Source: JADGQN01 sp035315185 (GTDB lineage: Bacteria > Desulfobacterota > Syntrophorhabdia > Syntrophorhabdales > WCHB1-27). Taken from it: DNA of 64,000 nucleotides. The position numbers and the translations under genes were made by a program. Shown here in pieces: positions 50,544 through 60,114 of this stretch (its first letter is position 1; each line of letters begins with the position of its first letter). Location of the stretch: assembly GCA_035315185.1 (NCBI GenBank), contig DATFYE010000104.1, positions 46,040 through 110,039 of the forward strand, read 5' to 3'. Under the pieces are notes generated by a model. The model saw only the letters and a list, made by a program, of their open reading frames with translations, was not told where the DNA came from and did no database searches.

Positions 50544-51194
50544 ATGAAAAGGGATGCCCTATTGTTGGCTGTGATCCTTGGAGCCGCACTGGCCGCGCTC
50601 AACGGGACAGCGAGAGCGGGTGCCTCCGAAACTCACCTGCAGATTCAGAACCAACCTGTTCACCGGAGCCGGCCCGGGATCGATGAACAGTGCGTCTATT
50701 TCGACCCTAGGACAGCTCACGTAGGTCATTTCATGGACCGAGGCTCTATCGAACTTGTTGTGGCTCCCCTTAGAACGCTCTCCAGGTTTGACAGTGCGGT
50801 TGACGCTGCCCGATCACTGAGAATCATCCAACATTTTGGAGTGAATGAGTTGTGCATAAGTGCCAACTCTAGGCTTTCCTACTTGCTGGTTTCTGGCAGA
50901 GCGGCGAAGGGCAAGGTACCGGGAGAGAAGCATATCGCATTCGATCCCCACCAACTGAAAGCAGATCGGGTGGACAACGAATGGAAGTTAGCGGAGGGTA
51001 AGTCCACGCTCTTCAACTTCGGGTCAGATGAATTGGCGGCCAGACAGGCGCTCAGAGTGATACGATATTACGGATTCAACGCAAAGTGCTCTATAGGCGG
51101 AGATAAGGGTTTTGTCTTCCTGTATATAGTGCCAAAACCTCCGGGGGTAGAAAGAAAACCCTATCTTGAGGCCAAGGCGATGCCCGGCCCGTGA
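50544..51194 (+). CDS. Secreted protein with two copies of an unnamed domain
   Basis: 216 residues with a signal peptide (about 1-25, ending TARA). Two repeats of roughly 70 residues share the order FDPxxL/T, D-rich stretch, A-A-R-x-I-x-x-F/YGFN, Cys, SxxxxxxYLLV / GGDKGFVFLYIV. Cys is kept in both (NELCISAN; NAKCSIGG). The domain is known to me only as a recurring pattern in secreted proteins; no function. A weak AAGGA ribosome site precedes the ATG. Single gene. Confidence 0.65.
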   Translation: MKRDALLLAVILGAALAALNGTARAGASETHLQIQNQPVHRSRPGIDEQCVYFDPRTAHVGHFMDRGSIELVVAPLRTLSRFDSAVDAARSLRIIQHFGVNELCISANSRLSYLLVSGRAAKGKVPGEKHIAFDPHQLKADRVDNEWKLAEGKSTLFNFGSDELAARQALRVIRYYGFNAKCSIGGDKGFVFLYIVPKPPGVERKPYLEAKAMPGP

Positions 51195-51218
51195 CGGCTG
51201 GGCGCGAGGCGCTACGTC

Positions 51219-51560
51219 CTATTTCTGGTAATTTCCCTCGAATCGTTCGAAATAGCCGATCAGTTCACCTGCATCGTCTCTGACTGGCGTAACATAAAGC
51301 CTCTCATTCTTGTTTGTCACCGTTAGGAATACCTCACGTCCATGGTTCTTAAGCGTCTCGATTATTTTGAGTATCCTTTCCTTGCTTGTCTGGTTGTGAC
51401 AGTCGAAGATCGATTTTCCGATCAAGTCCCTGTAGCCCCGTTCCTCGTAGTAATGGAATCTGGCCCTCTTGTTCATCAAACGGATGGTGTGGGTTGTGTC
51501 TACGAAGACGATGGGGAAAGGCAGGGCGTCGAGTATCAGCCGTAACGTAGTTTCGTCCAT
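51219..51560 (-). CDS. Stand-alone PAS-domain protein
   Basis: 113 residues. LDALPFPIVFVDTTHTIRLM, then NKRARFHYYEERGYRDLIGK, SIFDCHNQTS and a closing EVFLTVTNKNERLYVTPVRD strand pair show one complete PAS domain and nothing else. The FDCH motif resembles PAS domains that sense redox or heme. AGGAGG precedes ATG 51560. It must act through a partner. Confidence 0.85.
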   Translation of the reverse strand: MDETTLRLILDALPFPIVFVDTTHTIRLMNKRARFHYYEERGYRDLIGKSIFDCHNQTSKERILKIIETLKNHGREVFLTVTNKNERLYVTPVRDDAGELIGYFERFEGNYQK

Positions 51561-51750
51561 ACGAGGGATCCTCCTCACCGGTATTACCCGTGTTGCAGGG
51601 TGACAGCGTAGGAAATCGTATCACACGGGCCAACAGAGCTCAACACAGGGGTTAATAGAGGGCGTTAGTTCTTCTTCCCCGTGGCGATCGAACGATGGTA
51701 TAATGGCGCCGCGGAAGTAGAATCCGAATACAAAGTCTGGAGGTGCTGCA

Positions 51751-52269
51751 TTGATCGAGATATTACGTAAGAGACGAAGCATAAGAAAGTACCAGGCAAC
51801 AGCCATCGACAGCCAGGCGATGGAAGTGATAAAGGAGGCTCTCCTCCGCTCACCCTCTTCGCGCGGCATCAATCCGTGGACTTTTATTTTTGTGGACCAG
51901 AAGGATCTGCTCCAAAAGCTTTCTCAGGCCAAGGAGCATGGAGCGCAATTCGTCAAAGACGCCCCACTGGCTGTAGTTGTTTGTGGAGACGAGACAAAGT
52001 CTGACGTGTGGGTCGAGGATTGCTCGATAGCGTCGATCGTGCTGCAACTCGCCGTTCAATCACTTGGCCTGGGGAGTTGCTGGTGTCAGATTAGGAACAG
52101 GATTCATTCCAAAGAAAAGAGTGCTGAAAAGTACGTCCAGGAACTCCTTCGCCTGCCCGGGAACTTGAAGGTGTTATCAATCATCGCCATAGGAGTCCCA
52201 GCAGAGACCAAGGCCCCGGTTGCCAAGGAGCAACTCGACTACTCAAAGATACGTAACAATACGTATTAG
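51751..52269 (+). CDS. Nitroreductase family protein
   Basis: 172 residues from a TTG start, decided by GGAGG seven bases upstream. RKRRSIRKYQ, SPSSRGINPWTFIFVD, and AVQSLGLGSCWCQIRNR are the FMN-binding hallmarks of the small nitroreductase fold. No Fe-S motif, unlike the fusion at 36924. Substrate unknown. Confidence 0.9.
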   Translation: MIEILRKRRSIRKYQATAIDSQAMEVIKEALLRSPSSRGINPWTFIFVDQKDLLQKLSQAKEHGAQFVKDAPLAVVVCGDETKSDVWVEDCSIASIVLQLAVQSLGLGSCWCQIRNRIHSKEKSAEKYVQELLRLPGNLKVLSIIAIGVPAETKAPVAKEQLDYSKIRNNTY

Positions 52270-52395
52270 CGGTGAGGCCCCTTATCACGCCGGCACAAAG
52301 AATAAGGAAGGGATCGGCTACACTTGCGCGGCGGAACATCTTGACGCGCAAGAATCATTTCTATAAACTCAGAGCGTCTTAACAAGGAGTCGTTT

Positions 52396-52614
52396 ATCGA
52401 GCCAAAAAGCGGGTACTGCATAAACTGCGAAAACAAGCACGGCTGCAAATCAAAAACTCCTTCCTGCATTGTCGAAATGACGGAAGAGAATGTCACGGGC
52501 ATGTCCGGTAAACAGTACTTGATCAACCAAAAAAAGACGGTCAACTGCCGTGTTTGTTCGTTCTTCCGTTCGTGCTGGAACACCGAAGAGTACGATCGGT
52601 TAGCCTCTGATTGA
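52396..52614 (+). CDS. Small Cys-rich protein, apparent non-AUG (AUC) start
   Basis: The frame codes for 72 residues with seven cysteines at 8, 11, 17, 24, 51, 54 and 60: GYCINCENKHGCKSKTPSC and CRVCSFFRSCW. No ATG, GTG or TTG exists between the upstream in-frame stop and the Cys motif, yet AAGGAG lies six bases before an ATC codon at 52396. Either initiation is at AUC, or a start codon has been lost or misread. The Cys spacing suggests one or two Fe-S clusters or zinc. I recall similar short proteins in Deltaproteobacteria without function. Confidence 0.6.
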   Translation: MEPKSGYCINCENKHGCKSKTPSCIVEMTEENVTGMSGKQYLINQKKTVNCRVCSFFRSCWNTEEYDRLASD

Positions 52615-52639
52615 CAAGCAACAGATGCTGGTTTAGTAT
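52611..52639 (+). promoter_or_regulatory. Sigma-70-type promoter for pgi
   Basis: TTGACA, 17-base spacer, TAGTAT. The -35 box overlaps the stop codon of the Cys-rich gene. Confidence 0.6.
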
Positions 52640-52696
52640 GGTTAGTGACTGCCGCAGAGCAGGCTCTGCAGCGAGAGCGGGAGAGGCGTATCGTTT

Positions 52697-54364
52697 ATGC
52701 TGAAAAAGATCGATCCGACCGGAACGGCAAGCTGGCGAAAGCTCATTGAACATTACAGTCGCGTGCGCAACGTCCACATGACGGACCTCTTCGCATCCGA
52801 TCCCGAGCGTTTCAAGAAATTTTCCCTCAGATTCAATGACCTGCTCGTGGACTATTCGAAGAACCGGATGACAGGCGAGACGTTAAGATTGCTGGTTGAG
52901 CTTGCCATGGATGCCGGCCTCCCGGACGCTATCGAGAAGATGTTTTCCGGAGACAAAATAAACGAAACCGAGGGCAGGGCTGTCCTGCACACGGCACTCA
53001 GGAACAGGGCAAACAAACCTGTAGCGCTCGACGGCAGAGACGTCATGTCTGACGTAAATGCCGTCCTCGAAAAAATGAGGGTTTTTTCAGAGCGTATCCG
53101 CTCCGGCGAGTGGAAGGGCTTTACAGGCAAGAAGATTACAGACTTGGTCAATATTGGTATCGGCGGGTCAGACCTCGGTCCGGTCATGGTCACGGAATGC
53201 CTGAGGCCGTATGCTGGAGACGGACTGGCTGTTCACTTCGTGTCGAACGTGGACGGAACGCAGATTGTCGAAACACTTAAGCGACTCAATCCGGAAACAA
53301 CTCTTTTCATGGTTGCTTCCAAGACATTCACCACGCAAGAGACCATGCTGAACGCGTTGACTGCCAGGGAATGGTTTCTTGCGTATGCCAAAGATAAAGG
53401 GCATGTAGCCAAGCACTTCGTAGCGATTTCGACGAACGCCAAAGAGGTTGGGGCTTTTGGGATTGATAAGGAGAACATGTTTGTTTTCTGGGATTGGGTG
53501 GGAGGACGTTACTCCCTCTGGTCGGCCATAGGTCTGTCTATTGTTTGTTTCGTGGGATATGAGAACTTCGCCGAGTTGCTCCAGGGCGCATTTGAGATGG
53601 ATTGCCATTTCCGATCTGCACCGTTCGAACGGAACATTCCTGTCATTCTTGCGTTGATTGGGATCTGGTACCGCAATTTCTTTAGCACGGAGACCGAAGT
53701 GATCCTGCCTTACGACCAGTATATGCACCGCTTTCCGGCGTACTTTCAGCAAGGAAACATGGAGAGCAACGGAAAATCGGCCGACAGGAACGGTAAGCGC
53801 CTTGCTTACCAGACCGGGCCGATCATCTGGGGGGAGCCGGGGACGAATGGACAGCACGCCTTTTACCAGTTGCTGCACCAAGGGACTGCATTGGTCCCGG
53901 CCGATTTTCTGGCGCCTGCAATCAGCCATAATCCGGTTGGTGAACATCACGCTGTTCTGCTATCCAATTTTTTTGCGCAGACCGAGGCCTTGATGCGAGG
54001 GAAGAGCCGGGAGGAGGTGTCAGCTGAACTTAAGAAGGAGGGGCACTCTGAAAAAGAGATTCAAAGGTTATGGCCTTTCAGGATTTTTGAAGGTAACAAG
54101 CCGACGAATTCGATTCTGTTTAAGCAGCTGACCCCGCGAACACTGGGTAACCTGATTGCGATGTATGAGCACAAGATCTTTGTCCAGGGCGTGATCTGGA
54201 ACATCTTCAGCTTTGACCAGTGGGGTGTGGAACTCGGAAAACAGCTTGCCCGAAAAATCCAGCCGGAACTGAAGGACGAGCGGCCAGTCAGCACACACGA
54301 TTCGTCTACGAATGGGCTCATCAACGTGTTCAAGGAGATGACAAAGGAAGGACGGGTGAATTGA
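52697..54364 (+). CDS. pgi: Glucose-6-phosphate isomerase
   Basis: 555 residues, normal for the long bacterial PGI. NIGIGGSDLGPVM binds sugar phosphate, DWVGGRYSLWSAIGL is family signature 1 and the GQHAFYQLLHQGT stretch holds the catalytic region. Interconverts glucose-6- and fructose-6-phosphate. The stop shares one base with the queF start (TGATG), so queF is translationally coupled. Confidence 0.96.
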   Translation: MLKKIDPTGTASWRKLIEHYSRVRNVHMTDLFASDPERFKKFSLRFNDLLVDYSKNRMTGETLRLLVELAMDAGLPDAIEKMFSGDKINETEGRAVLHTALRNRANKPVALDGRDVMSDVNAVLEKMRVFSERIRSGEWKGFTGKKITDLVNIGIGGSDLGPVMVTECLRPYAGDGLAVHFVSNVDGTQIVETLKRLNPETTLFMVASKTFTTQETMLNALTAREWFLAYAKDKGHVAKHFVAISTNAKEVGAFGIDKENMFVFWDWVGGRYSLWSAIGLSIVCFVGYENFAELLQGAFEMDCHFRSAPFERNIPVILALIGIWYRNFFSTETEVILPYDQYMHRFPAYFQQGNMESNGKSADRNGKRLAYQTGPIIWGEPGTNGQHAFYQLLHQGTALVPADFLAPAISHNPVGEHHAVLLSNFFAQTEALMRGKSREEVSAELKKEGHSEKEIQRLWPFRIFEGNKPTNSILFKQLTPRTLGNLIAMYEHKIFVQGVIWNIFSFDQWGVELGKQLARKIQPELKDERPVSTHDSSTNGLINVFKEMTKEGRVN

Positions 54365-54828
54365 TGGTGCGATCCCGTTACGATAGACTGACGCAGCTGG
54401 GCAAGAAGGCAGATTTGCCCGGGAGCCCGAAGGCCGCCAAACTGGAACGCGTGCGTAACCCGCACCCTGATACCACCTATCTCATCCGATTCACGGCCCC
54501 GGAATTCACCTCTATCTGTCCGGTGACGGGTCAACCCGATTTTGCGCATGTCGTCATTGACTACGTCCCTGACCGATGGATCGTAGAGAGCAAGTCATTA
54601 AAGCTTTTTCTGGGAAGCTTTCGGAGCTATGGAGCCTTTCAGGAGGATTGCACGGTTTTGATCGCAAACAGCCTTGTCAAACTGCTGCAGCCCAAATGGC
54701 TCAGAATCGGTGGCTACTGGTATCCACGAGGCGGCATGCCCATCGACGTATTCTGGCAAACAGGCGAGCCTCCGAAAGGGCTGTGGGTACCTGATCAGGG
54801 CGTAGCGGCCTATAAAGGGCGGGGCTAA
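54364..54828 (+). CDS. queF: NADPH-dependent 7-cyano-7-deazaguanine reductase
   Basis: 154 residues, the short (unimodular) QueF form. The catalytic Cys is C52 in FTSICPVTGQPDFAH; ESKSLKLFLGSFR is the NADPH-binding motif (ESKSLK). Makes preQ1 for queuosine. ATG 54364 overlaps the last base of the pgi stop. It converges with malQ 13 bases away. Confidence 0.95.
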   Translation: MVRSRYDRLTQLGKKADLPGSPKAAKLERVRNPHPDTTYLIRFTAPEFTSICPVTGQPDFAHVVIDYVPDRWIVESKSLKLFLGSFRSYGAFQEDCTVLIANSLVKLLQPKWLRIGGYWYPRGGMPIDVFWQTGEPPKGLWVPDQGVAAYKGRG

Positions 54829-54840
54829 ATCCGAGAAGGT

Positions 54841-56334
54841 CTATCGGGCGTAAGTCTCCGTCATTTCGCGCAGTCTCCTGGCGACATCCGGGGTCAACTG
54901 GTCGGACTTAAAGCGCCAGGCCCAGTTGCCCTTCTCGGTAGCTGGAGTGTTCATGCGGGCTTCAGATCCAAGACCCAAAACATCCTGCAAGGGCAAGATC
55001 ACGGTGTCGGCGGCAGACATCATGAGCAGCCTTATGAGCTCCCAAGGGGCTGCGTCCGCAGAAATCTCCCGTCCTAAGTAACGGAAGAGTCTTTGTCTGT
55101 CATCCTGCGATGCTTCGTGCTCGAACCAACCTTTTGCGGTGTTATTATCATGCGTTCCCGTGTATGCCACGCAGTCTCTGGGCAGGTTGTGCGGTATATA
55201 GGGATTGTGCGGCATGTCCGAGTCGAAGGCGAAGAGTAGAATCTTCATGCCCGGGAATTCAAAGTGATGCATCACTTCCCTGACGTCCGGCGTGATCACG
55301 CCCAGGTCTTCCGCGATCATGGTAAGGTAGGGAAATTTTCTGCAGAGATGCGTAAAGAAGTCCATGGCCGGCGCTTCGACCCATCTGCCGTTGATGGCAG
55401 TGGGTTCGGTTGCGGGTACCTCCCAGTAACTGACAAACCCGCGAAAGTGGTCTACTCTCACGAAGTCCGCAATTCTCAAGCTGGCTGCGACGCGTCTCTC
55501 CCACCACGCGTAGTCCGAGTTTTTTAACACGTCCCAGCGGTAGATGGGATTGCCCCAACGCTGGCCGGTCTTGCTGAAATAATCCGGCGGCACTCCGGCG
55601 ACGACAACGGGTTTTTTCCGGTCATCCAGCTTGAATAATTCCGGATTCATCCAGACGTCGGCGCTGTCGTCATTGACGTAGATGGGTATGTCGCCGATGA
55701 TTTGAATATTCTTCTGATTACAATATCGCTTGACCTCGCTCCACTGCTTGAAGAAGAGGTACTGTAAGAACTTCTCCATCCCTATCTGGTCGGACAACGT
55801 ATCTCGCGTTGCCCGTAACGCCTCAGGTTTCTTGTCGCGCAACTCTTCGGGCCAGTCGCTCCATGCCCGCCCTGACAAGTCGTTTCGTATGGCGGTGAAG
55901 AGAGTAAACCCCTCAAGCCACCACGCCTCATCTGTACAGAACCTCTCGTAAGCTACGTTTGGTCCAGCTGCCTTGAACCGGGCATAGGCCAGCCCCCAGA
56001 GCGCTCTCTTGAATTCGTGGACGGCCTCGTGGTCTATGGGATGTTCGGGAAACTGCGGTGAATATTGCAGCTCGCTCGCATCGAGAAGCCCCTCCTGCAC
56101 AAGCAGCTCTGGGCTTATGAGGATGCTGCTACCCGCGAATGCGGAGGTACTCGCATAGGGTGAGTTGCCGTACACAGGCATAGTGGGGCCCAGTGGAAGG
56201 ATTTGCCAATAGCTCTGCCCTGACTCAGTGAGGAAATCGATAAACCGATATGCTGCCGGCCCCAGGTCTCCCACACCGAATGGGGAAGGAAGTGATGTTA
56301 CATGGAGAAGGATGCCGCTTCCTCGTCTCTTCAT
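54841..56334 (-). CDS. malQ: 4-alpha-glucanotransferase (amylomaltase), GH77
   Basis: 497 residues from ATG 56334 (GGGAGG upstream); a longer frame upstream has no ribosome site. GSGILLHVTSLPSPFGVGDL at the start, nucleophile Asp in VRVDHFRGF, acid Glu in IAEDLG, third Asp in GTHDNNT. Rearranges maltodextrins so that phosphorylase (505-3048) can continue; both belong to glycogen turnover. Confidence 0.95.
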   Translation of the reverse strand: MKRRGSGILLHVTSLPSPFGVGDLGPAAYRFIDFLTESGQSYWQILPLGPTMPVYGNSPYASTSAFAGSSILISPELLVQEGLLDASELQYSPQFPEHPIDHEAVHEFKRALWGLAYARFKAAGPNVAYERFCTDEAWWLEGFTLFTAIRNDLSGRAWSDWPEELRDKKPEALRATRDTLSDQIGMEKFLQYLFFKQWSEVKRYCNQKNIQIIGDIPIYVNDDSADVWMNPELFKLDDRKKPVVVAGVPPDYFSKTGQRWGNPIYRWDVLKNSDYAWWERRVAASLRIADFVRVDHFRGFVSYWEVPATEPTAINGRWVEAPAMDFFTHLCRKFPYLTMIAEDLGVITPDVREVMHHFEFPGMKILLFAFDSDMPHNPYIPHNLPRDCVAYTGTHDNNTAKGWFEHEASQDDRQRLFRYLGREISADAAPWELIRLLMMSAADTVILPLQDVLGLGSEARMNTPATEKGNWAWRFKSDQLTPDVARRLREMTETYAR

Positions 56335-56641
56335 CTGTCTGCCTCCCCGCGTCTGGTTTGGTGACGGGTACCCGACCACAGTGCCGTATTTACTATGATA
56401 ACACAGGGAGCGACTCTTGTCGAAGAAGCCATGCGCGCCTGCCATGCTCCGCAGACAGAATCCTTTTTTTCGGGACAACTGAAAGGTTGCGGAAATGCCT
56501 GGGCAGCAGGTTGGGAATTTTTTTCCGCTTGGAGAAGAGGACGCGAGGAAGCGGCAAGTGCGATGAAGTGATGAAGCGATGATGCGGAAATGCCAGCGCC
56601 AGCATTGACAGGCACAGCCTCATTGCATCGATAACTTGGGC

Positions 56642-56884
56642 ATGCTAATTGCAAAAGCCACCTTTATGCGTCACACGAGAAGTAAGACGACAAGGTATTA
56701 TGAGAATCGGAAACAGCTCAACACAACCGTATTGCAGCTTTGCCATTTGCTGGGACTCAGCTGTGCGCGTTACCGCAAGTTCAGGAGCATGCAGGCCCCT
56801 GAACTCATCCTGAACGTGGAAACGATGCTGATGAAGAAGTACATGTCCCGGTTGGTCGAGGCCGAATCCCGTTGCGTCAACTGA
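56642..56884 (+). CDS. Possible small basic protein
   Basis: 80 residues from ATG 56642 (ATG 56666 also possible), without a ribosome site. Rich in Arg/Lys; YYENRKQLNTTVLQLCHLLG and a helical end. No family recognised; could be a chance frame. Listed because nothing else fills this stretch. Confidence 0.3.
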   Translation: MLIAKATFMRHTRSKTTRYYENRKQLNTTVLQLCHLLGLSCARYRKFRSMQAPELILNVETMLMKKYMSRLVEAESRCVN

Positions 56885-56995
56885 GTCCGACGGTATAAGA
56901 GCTTCTCTTCCTTCACGATGCCCTAACTGTCTGGGTAAGGGGCAGGGAGGGCTTCCCGAAAAACTCCCCTTTACTGACAGTAACAAGGCAAAACC

Positions 56996-57024
56996 TTGAC
57001 AATGCAGACAATCGCCCTTACAAT
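56996..57024 (+). promoter_or_regulatory. Sigma-70-type promoter for the M16 protease pair
   Basis: TTGACA, 17-base spacer, TACAAT, about 50 bases before the first M16 start codon. Confidence 0.65.
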
Positions 57025-57073
57025 CACATTTCAAGCGGATAGCGCAGATCGAAAAAATGAGCTCTAAAAAACG

Positions 57074-58483
57074 ATGACCACGAAGCGAGCCTTACTCGCC
57101 GCATTGGCGCTTCTTCCTATCTTTCTGTTCGTCCTTGTTTCTTCGTTGCCGGCTGAAACTAAAGAGTCGGTGTCAGAAACCGTTCTGTCAAGCGGACTGA
57201 AGGTTTTGCTGCTCGAAAACCATAAGGCCCATGTCGTTACCTTTCAGGTTTGGTATCGCGTAGGGTCTCGTAATGAAGAATATGGCAAGACAGGCCTTTC
57301 CCACCTCCTTGAACACATGATGTTCAAAGGCACAGAAAAAATTGGCCCCGGTGAATTATCCCGTATCATCCAGGAGAACGGCGGCCAGCACAACGCGTTT
57401 ACATCTGCTGACTCTACTACCTATTTCCAGAACTTCAGCGCGGATCGGATCAACGTCTCGCTGGAACTTGAATCGGACCGAATGCAGCATCTCATGCTGC
57501 GCGAGCAGGATTTTCGGACCGAACGATCAGTAGTGATGGAGGAACGAAGGCTTAGAACGGACGATAGCCCCAAAGCGATCCTCTGGGAACAGCTTGAAGC
57601 AACTGCATTTCAGTCACAGCCGTATCACTGGCCGGTCATCGGATGGATGCAGGACATCGCACGGCTCACGCTGGATGACCTGAAGAGCTATTACCAACGC
57701 TATTACAATCCTGCCAATGCGGTGCTGGTTGTTGTGGGTGATTTTAGGAAAGATGAGCTTTTGAGCAGGATCGAGCGGTTCTTTGGCACGATACCGAAGG
57801 GGGCGAGGCCTGAGGAGCAGGTGTCTCTCGAGGAGCCTCAGCAGGGAGGACGGCGGACTATCGTTAAGAAAGAGGCCCGGCTCGCTTCTCTGGTCATGGG
57901 GTATCACGTACCTAACCTCCGCGAGCAGCAAAGGCAGGGTAGCCAGCAGGACAGCTACGCGCTGGAGGTTGTGGAAGCTCTGCTTGGTTCAGGAGAAAGC
58001 TCAAGACTTCAAACGAGCCTCGTACGCAGCAAAAAACTTGCTCTCGGTGTCGGGGTTAATCACCCACTCCTCTCGAAGGATCCCAGTCTCTTTTCCATCA
58101 GTGCGGATGTGCTTCCTGACAAGGATGTGGCAGATGTAGAGAAAGCCATTGACGAGGAGATAGAACGCCTGCAGAGAGAGCCGGTTAGCGAACGGGAACT
58201 GCAGAAGGCGAAAAACAAGATGGAAGCAGGATTCGTTTTTCATCAGGACTCGCTCTTTTCTCAGGCTATGGAGCTTGCTCAGTATGAAATGGTGTTGAGC
58301 TGGAGGAATATTGATGAGTATCTCCCCGGCATCCGTAAGGTTTCCGCGGAAGATGTCCAACGAGTAGCAAAGCGTTACCTTGTGCCCGATAACAGGACCG
58401 TTGCGGTTCTTGTACCCCTTCCGCCCAAAGGAAGTGCGCCACGGTTACCGGATCCTTCGACGCGAGAACAGGGGGTCAAATAA
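57074..58483 (+). CDS. M16-family zinc peptidase, catalytic member of a pair
   Basis: 469 residues with a signal peptide (about 1-24). HLLEHMMFKGT is the inverted zinc motif HxxEH, with the distal Glu in LELESDRM. The C-terminal half is the inactive companion fold. Probably periplasmic; degrades peptides together with the next gene product. The two are 11 bases apart. Confidence 0.93.
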   Translation: MTTKRALLAALALLPIFLFVLVSSLPAETKESVSETVLSSGLKVLLLENHKAHVVTFQVWYRVGSRNEEYGKTGLSHLLEHMMFKGTEKIGPGELSRIIQENGGQHNAFTSADSTTYFQNFSADRINVSLELESDRMQHLMLREQDFRTERSVVMEERRLRTDDSPKAILWEQLEATAFQSQPYHWPVIGWMQDIARLTLDDLKSYYQRYYNPANAVLVVVGDFRKDELLSRIERFFGTIPKGARPEEQVSLEEPQQGGRRTIVKKEARLASLVMGYHVPNLREQQRQGSQQDSYALEVVEALLGSGESSRLQTSLVRSKKLALGVGVNHPLLSKDPSLFSISADVLPDKDVADVEKAIDEEIERLQREPVSERELQKAKNKMEAGFVFHQDSLFSQAMELAQYEMVLSWRNIDEYLPGIRKVSAEDVQRVAKRYLVPDNRTVAVLVPLPPKGSAPRLPDPSTREQGVK

Positions 58484-58494
58484 GGAGTTTTTCG

Positions 58495-59847
58495 ATGGTG
58501 AGGGCAAACTCTCTCAAGTTACCCAAGTGGCTCAGCCTTGCTGTGGGTGTGGCGATCTGGTTGTCGCTCTCGTGCGGTCTTCTCAACGCCATGCCGCCTG
58601 CGCAGAGGATAGTTCTTCCCAACGGTCTTATTGTGATCACATCAGAAGAACATGCCCTACCGTTCGTAACATTCAAGCTGCTCCTTCATGCGGGAGCGAG
58701 AAGAGACCCTTCCGGGCAAGGGGGCCTGGCGAGTCTCACTGCGCGAGCCCTGCTCTTTGGCACGCAGAAGCAAAGTATGGCAAGCATCAACGAACAGCTC
58801 GATTACATAGGTGCTCCCCTTTCTGCTGACGCAGGGAGGGATTACGCGGTAATCTCCTTTCGCGTGCTTAAGAAAGATCTGGCGGATGGGCTGAAGCTCT
58901 TTGCCGAAGTACTCACCCAGCCCGCATTCCCTGTGGAGGAGGTGGCGAACGAGAAGACGCGGACTTTGGCCGCCATCAGGGCTTCAGAGGACCGGCCGGG
59001 AGAGGTGGCGGAGAAGGCTTTTTTGAACGCCCTCTACGGAGCAGGGCCTTATGGTCAACCGGTGATCGGCACAAAAGAGTCGGTGGAAAAATTAACGGTC
59101 GATGAATTGCGTCAGTTCTATGATTCCTGTTATGACCCCAATAACAGCATCATGGTAATTGTGGGGGACCTTGGGGAAAAAGAACTGAAAGATACCATAC
59201 TGCCTAAGGTCGCTGGATGGCAGAAGCGCGGTCTACCTGCCGCCACTCTGGAAATAAAAGCCGAGAGCGCAAAGAAGACGGTCGCGATCGACCGTCCCCT
59301 GACCCAGGCTAACCTGATCCTCGGCCACGGAGGTATAAAGAGAGACAACCCTGATTTTTACGCGGTAACGGTCATGAATTATATCTTCGGCGGCGGGGGG
59401 CTTACATCGCGCCTTATGCAGGAGATCAGAGAAAGAAGGGGCTTGGCGTACTCGGTCTACAGCGGTTTCGATACAGGCAAATATCAGGGATCGTTCCAGA
59501 TTGTGCTGCAGACGAAGAACGCGTCTGCCCGTGATGCGATCCAGTTCGCTCTGGCAGAGATGTCGAGGATGCGCACACAACTGGTCTCAGAAAAGGAACT
59601 GGACGGCGCAAAAAAGTATCTGATCGGAAGTTTTCCTCTGAGACTTATCACTCAGGACGGTATAGCCAGCTTCCTGATGCAGCTAGAGTATCAGGACCTT
59701 GGTTTTGACTATGCAGAGCGTTACCCGGGTCTCATTCAGGCTGTCACCGCCGAGGATGTACTCAGGGTGGCAAGGGCGTATCTGCACCCTGAAAACTATA
59801 TTCTCGTGGCGGTGGCTAATTTGAAAGAGGCCGGCCTTGAACAGTAA
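58495..59847 (+). CDS. M16-family peptidase, non-catalytic partner
   Basis: 450 residues, signal peptide present. The motif position reads SLTARALLFGT, so HxxEH is lost; the substrate-handling region (RLMQEIRERRGLAYSVYSGF) is kept. This matches heterodimeric M16B peptidases, in which one subunit holds the zinc and the other the R/Y pair. AAGGAG precedes the ATG. The TAA stop lies on the start of a family A repeat. Confidence 0.92.
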   Translation: MVRANSLKLPKWLSLAVGVAIWLSLSCGLLNAMPPAQRIVLPNGLIVITSEEHALPFVTFKLLLHAGARRDPSGQGGLASLTARALLFGTQKQSMASINEQLDYIGAPLSADAGRDYAVISFRVLKKDLADGLKLFAEVLTQPAFPVEEVANEKTRTLAAIRASEDRPGEVAEKAFLNALYGAGPYGQPVIGTKESVEKLTVDELRQFYDSCYDPNNSIMVIVGDLGEKELKDTILPKVAGWQKRGLPAATLEIKAESAKKTVAIDRPLTQANLILGHGGIKRDNPDFYAVTVMNYIFGGGGLTSRLMQEIRERRGLAYSVYSGFDTGKYQGSFQIVLQTKNASARDAIQFALAEMSRMRTQLVSEKELDGAKKYLIGSFPLRLITQDGIASFLMQLEYQDLGFDYAERYPGLIQAVTAEDVLRVARAYLHPENYILVAVANLKEAGLEQ

Positions 59848-59973
59848 TACCAATTCGCCTTCAAGCGTATACCTTCGTTGTCGCTGCGTCGCTCTCCTCG
59901 ACGTACTTCTGAGTACGCCTGCGTCGGCTCCTCGCTGCCGCCTCGGTCTCCATCTTGAATGCAAATTGGAATA
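59845..59973 (-). repeat. Family A palindromic repeat, most intact copy
   Basis: ATACCAATTCGCCTTCAAGC at the left, CTTGAATGCAAATTGGAAT at the right, GTACTTCTGAGTACGCC in the middle. Taken as the reference for the others. The TAA stop of the M16 partner (59845-59847) merges with its first base. Confidence 0.88.
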
Positions 59974-60114
59974 CCATGACCTTGAAGAAGAGGAATATAG
60001 GGTTCGAGGGATCAGATTCTGATGGTCGAAACCTTCACACCTGGGACCCTTGAATCCTTTGTACAGTCGTAGGTGCTGTGTTGCAGGACTACACGAAATA
60101 AGGGGGTAAGACCG

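Noticed and set aside
60003..60020. tRNA-like GGGTTCGAGGG stretch
   Set aside because: No cloverleaf could be built around it.
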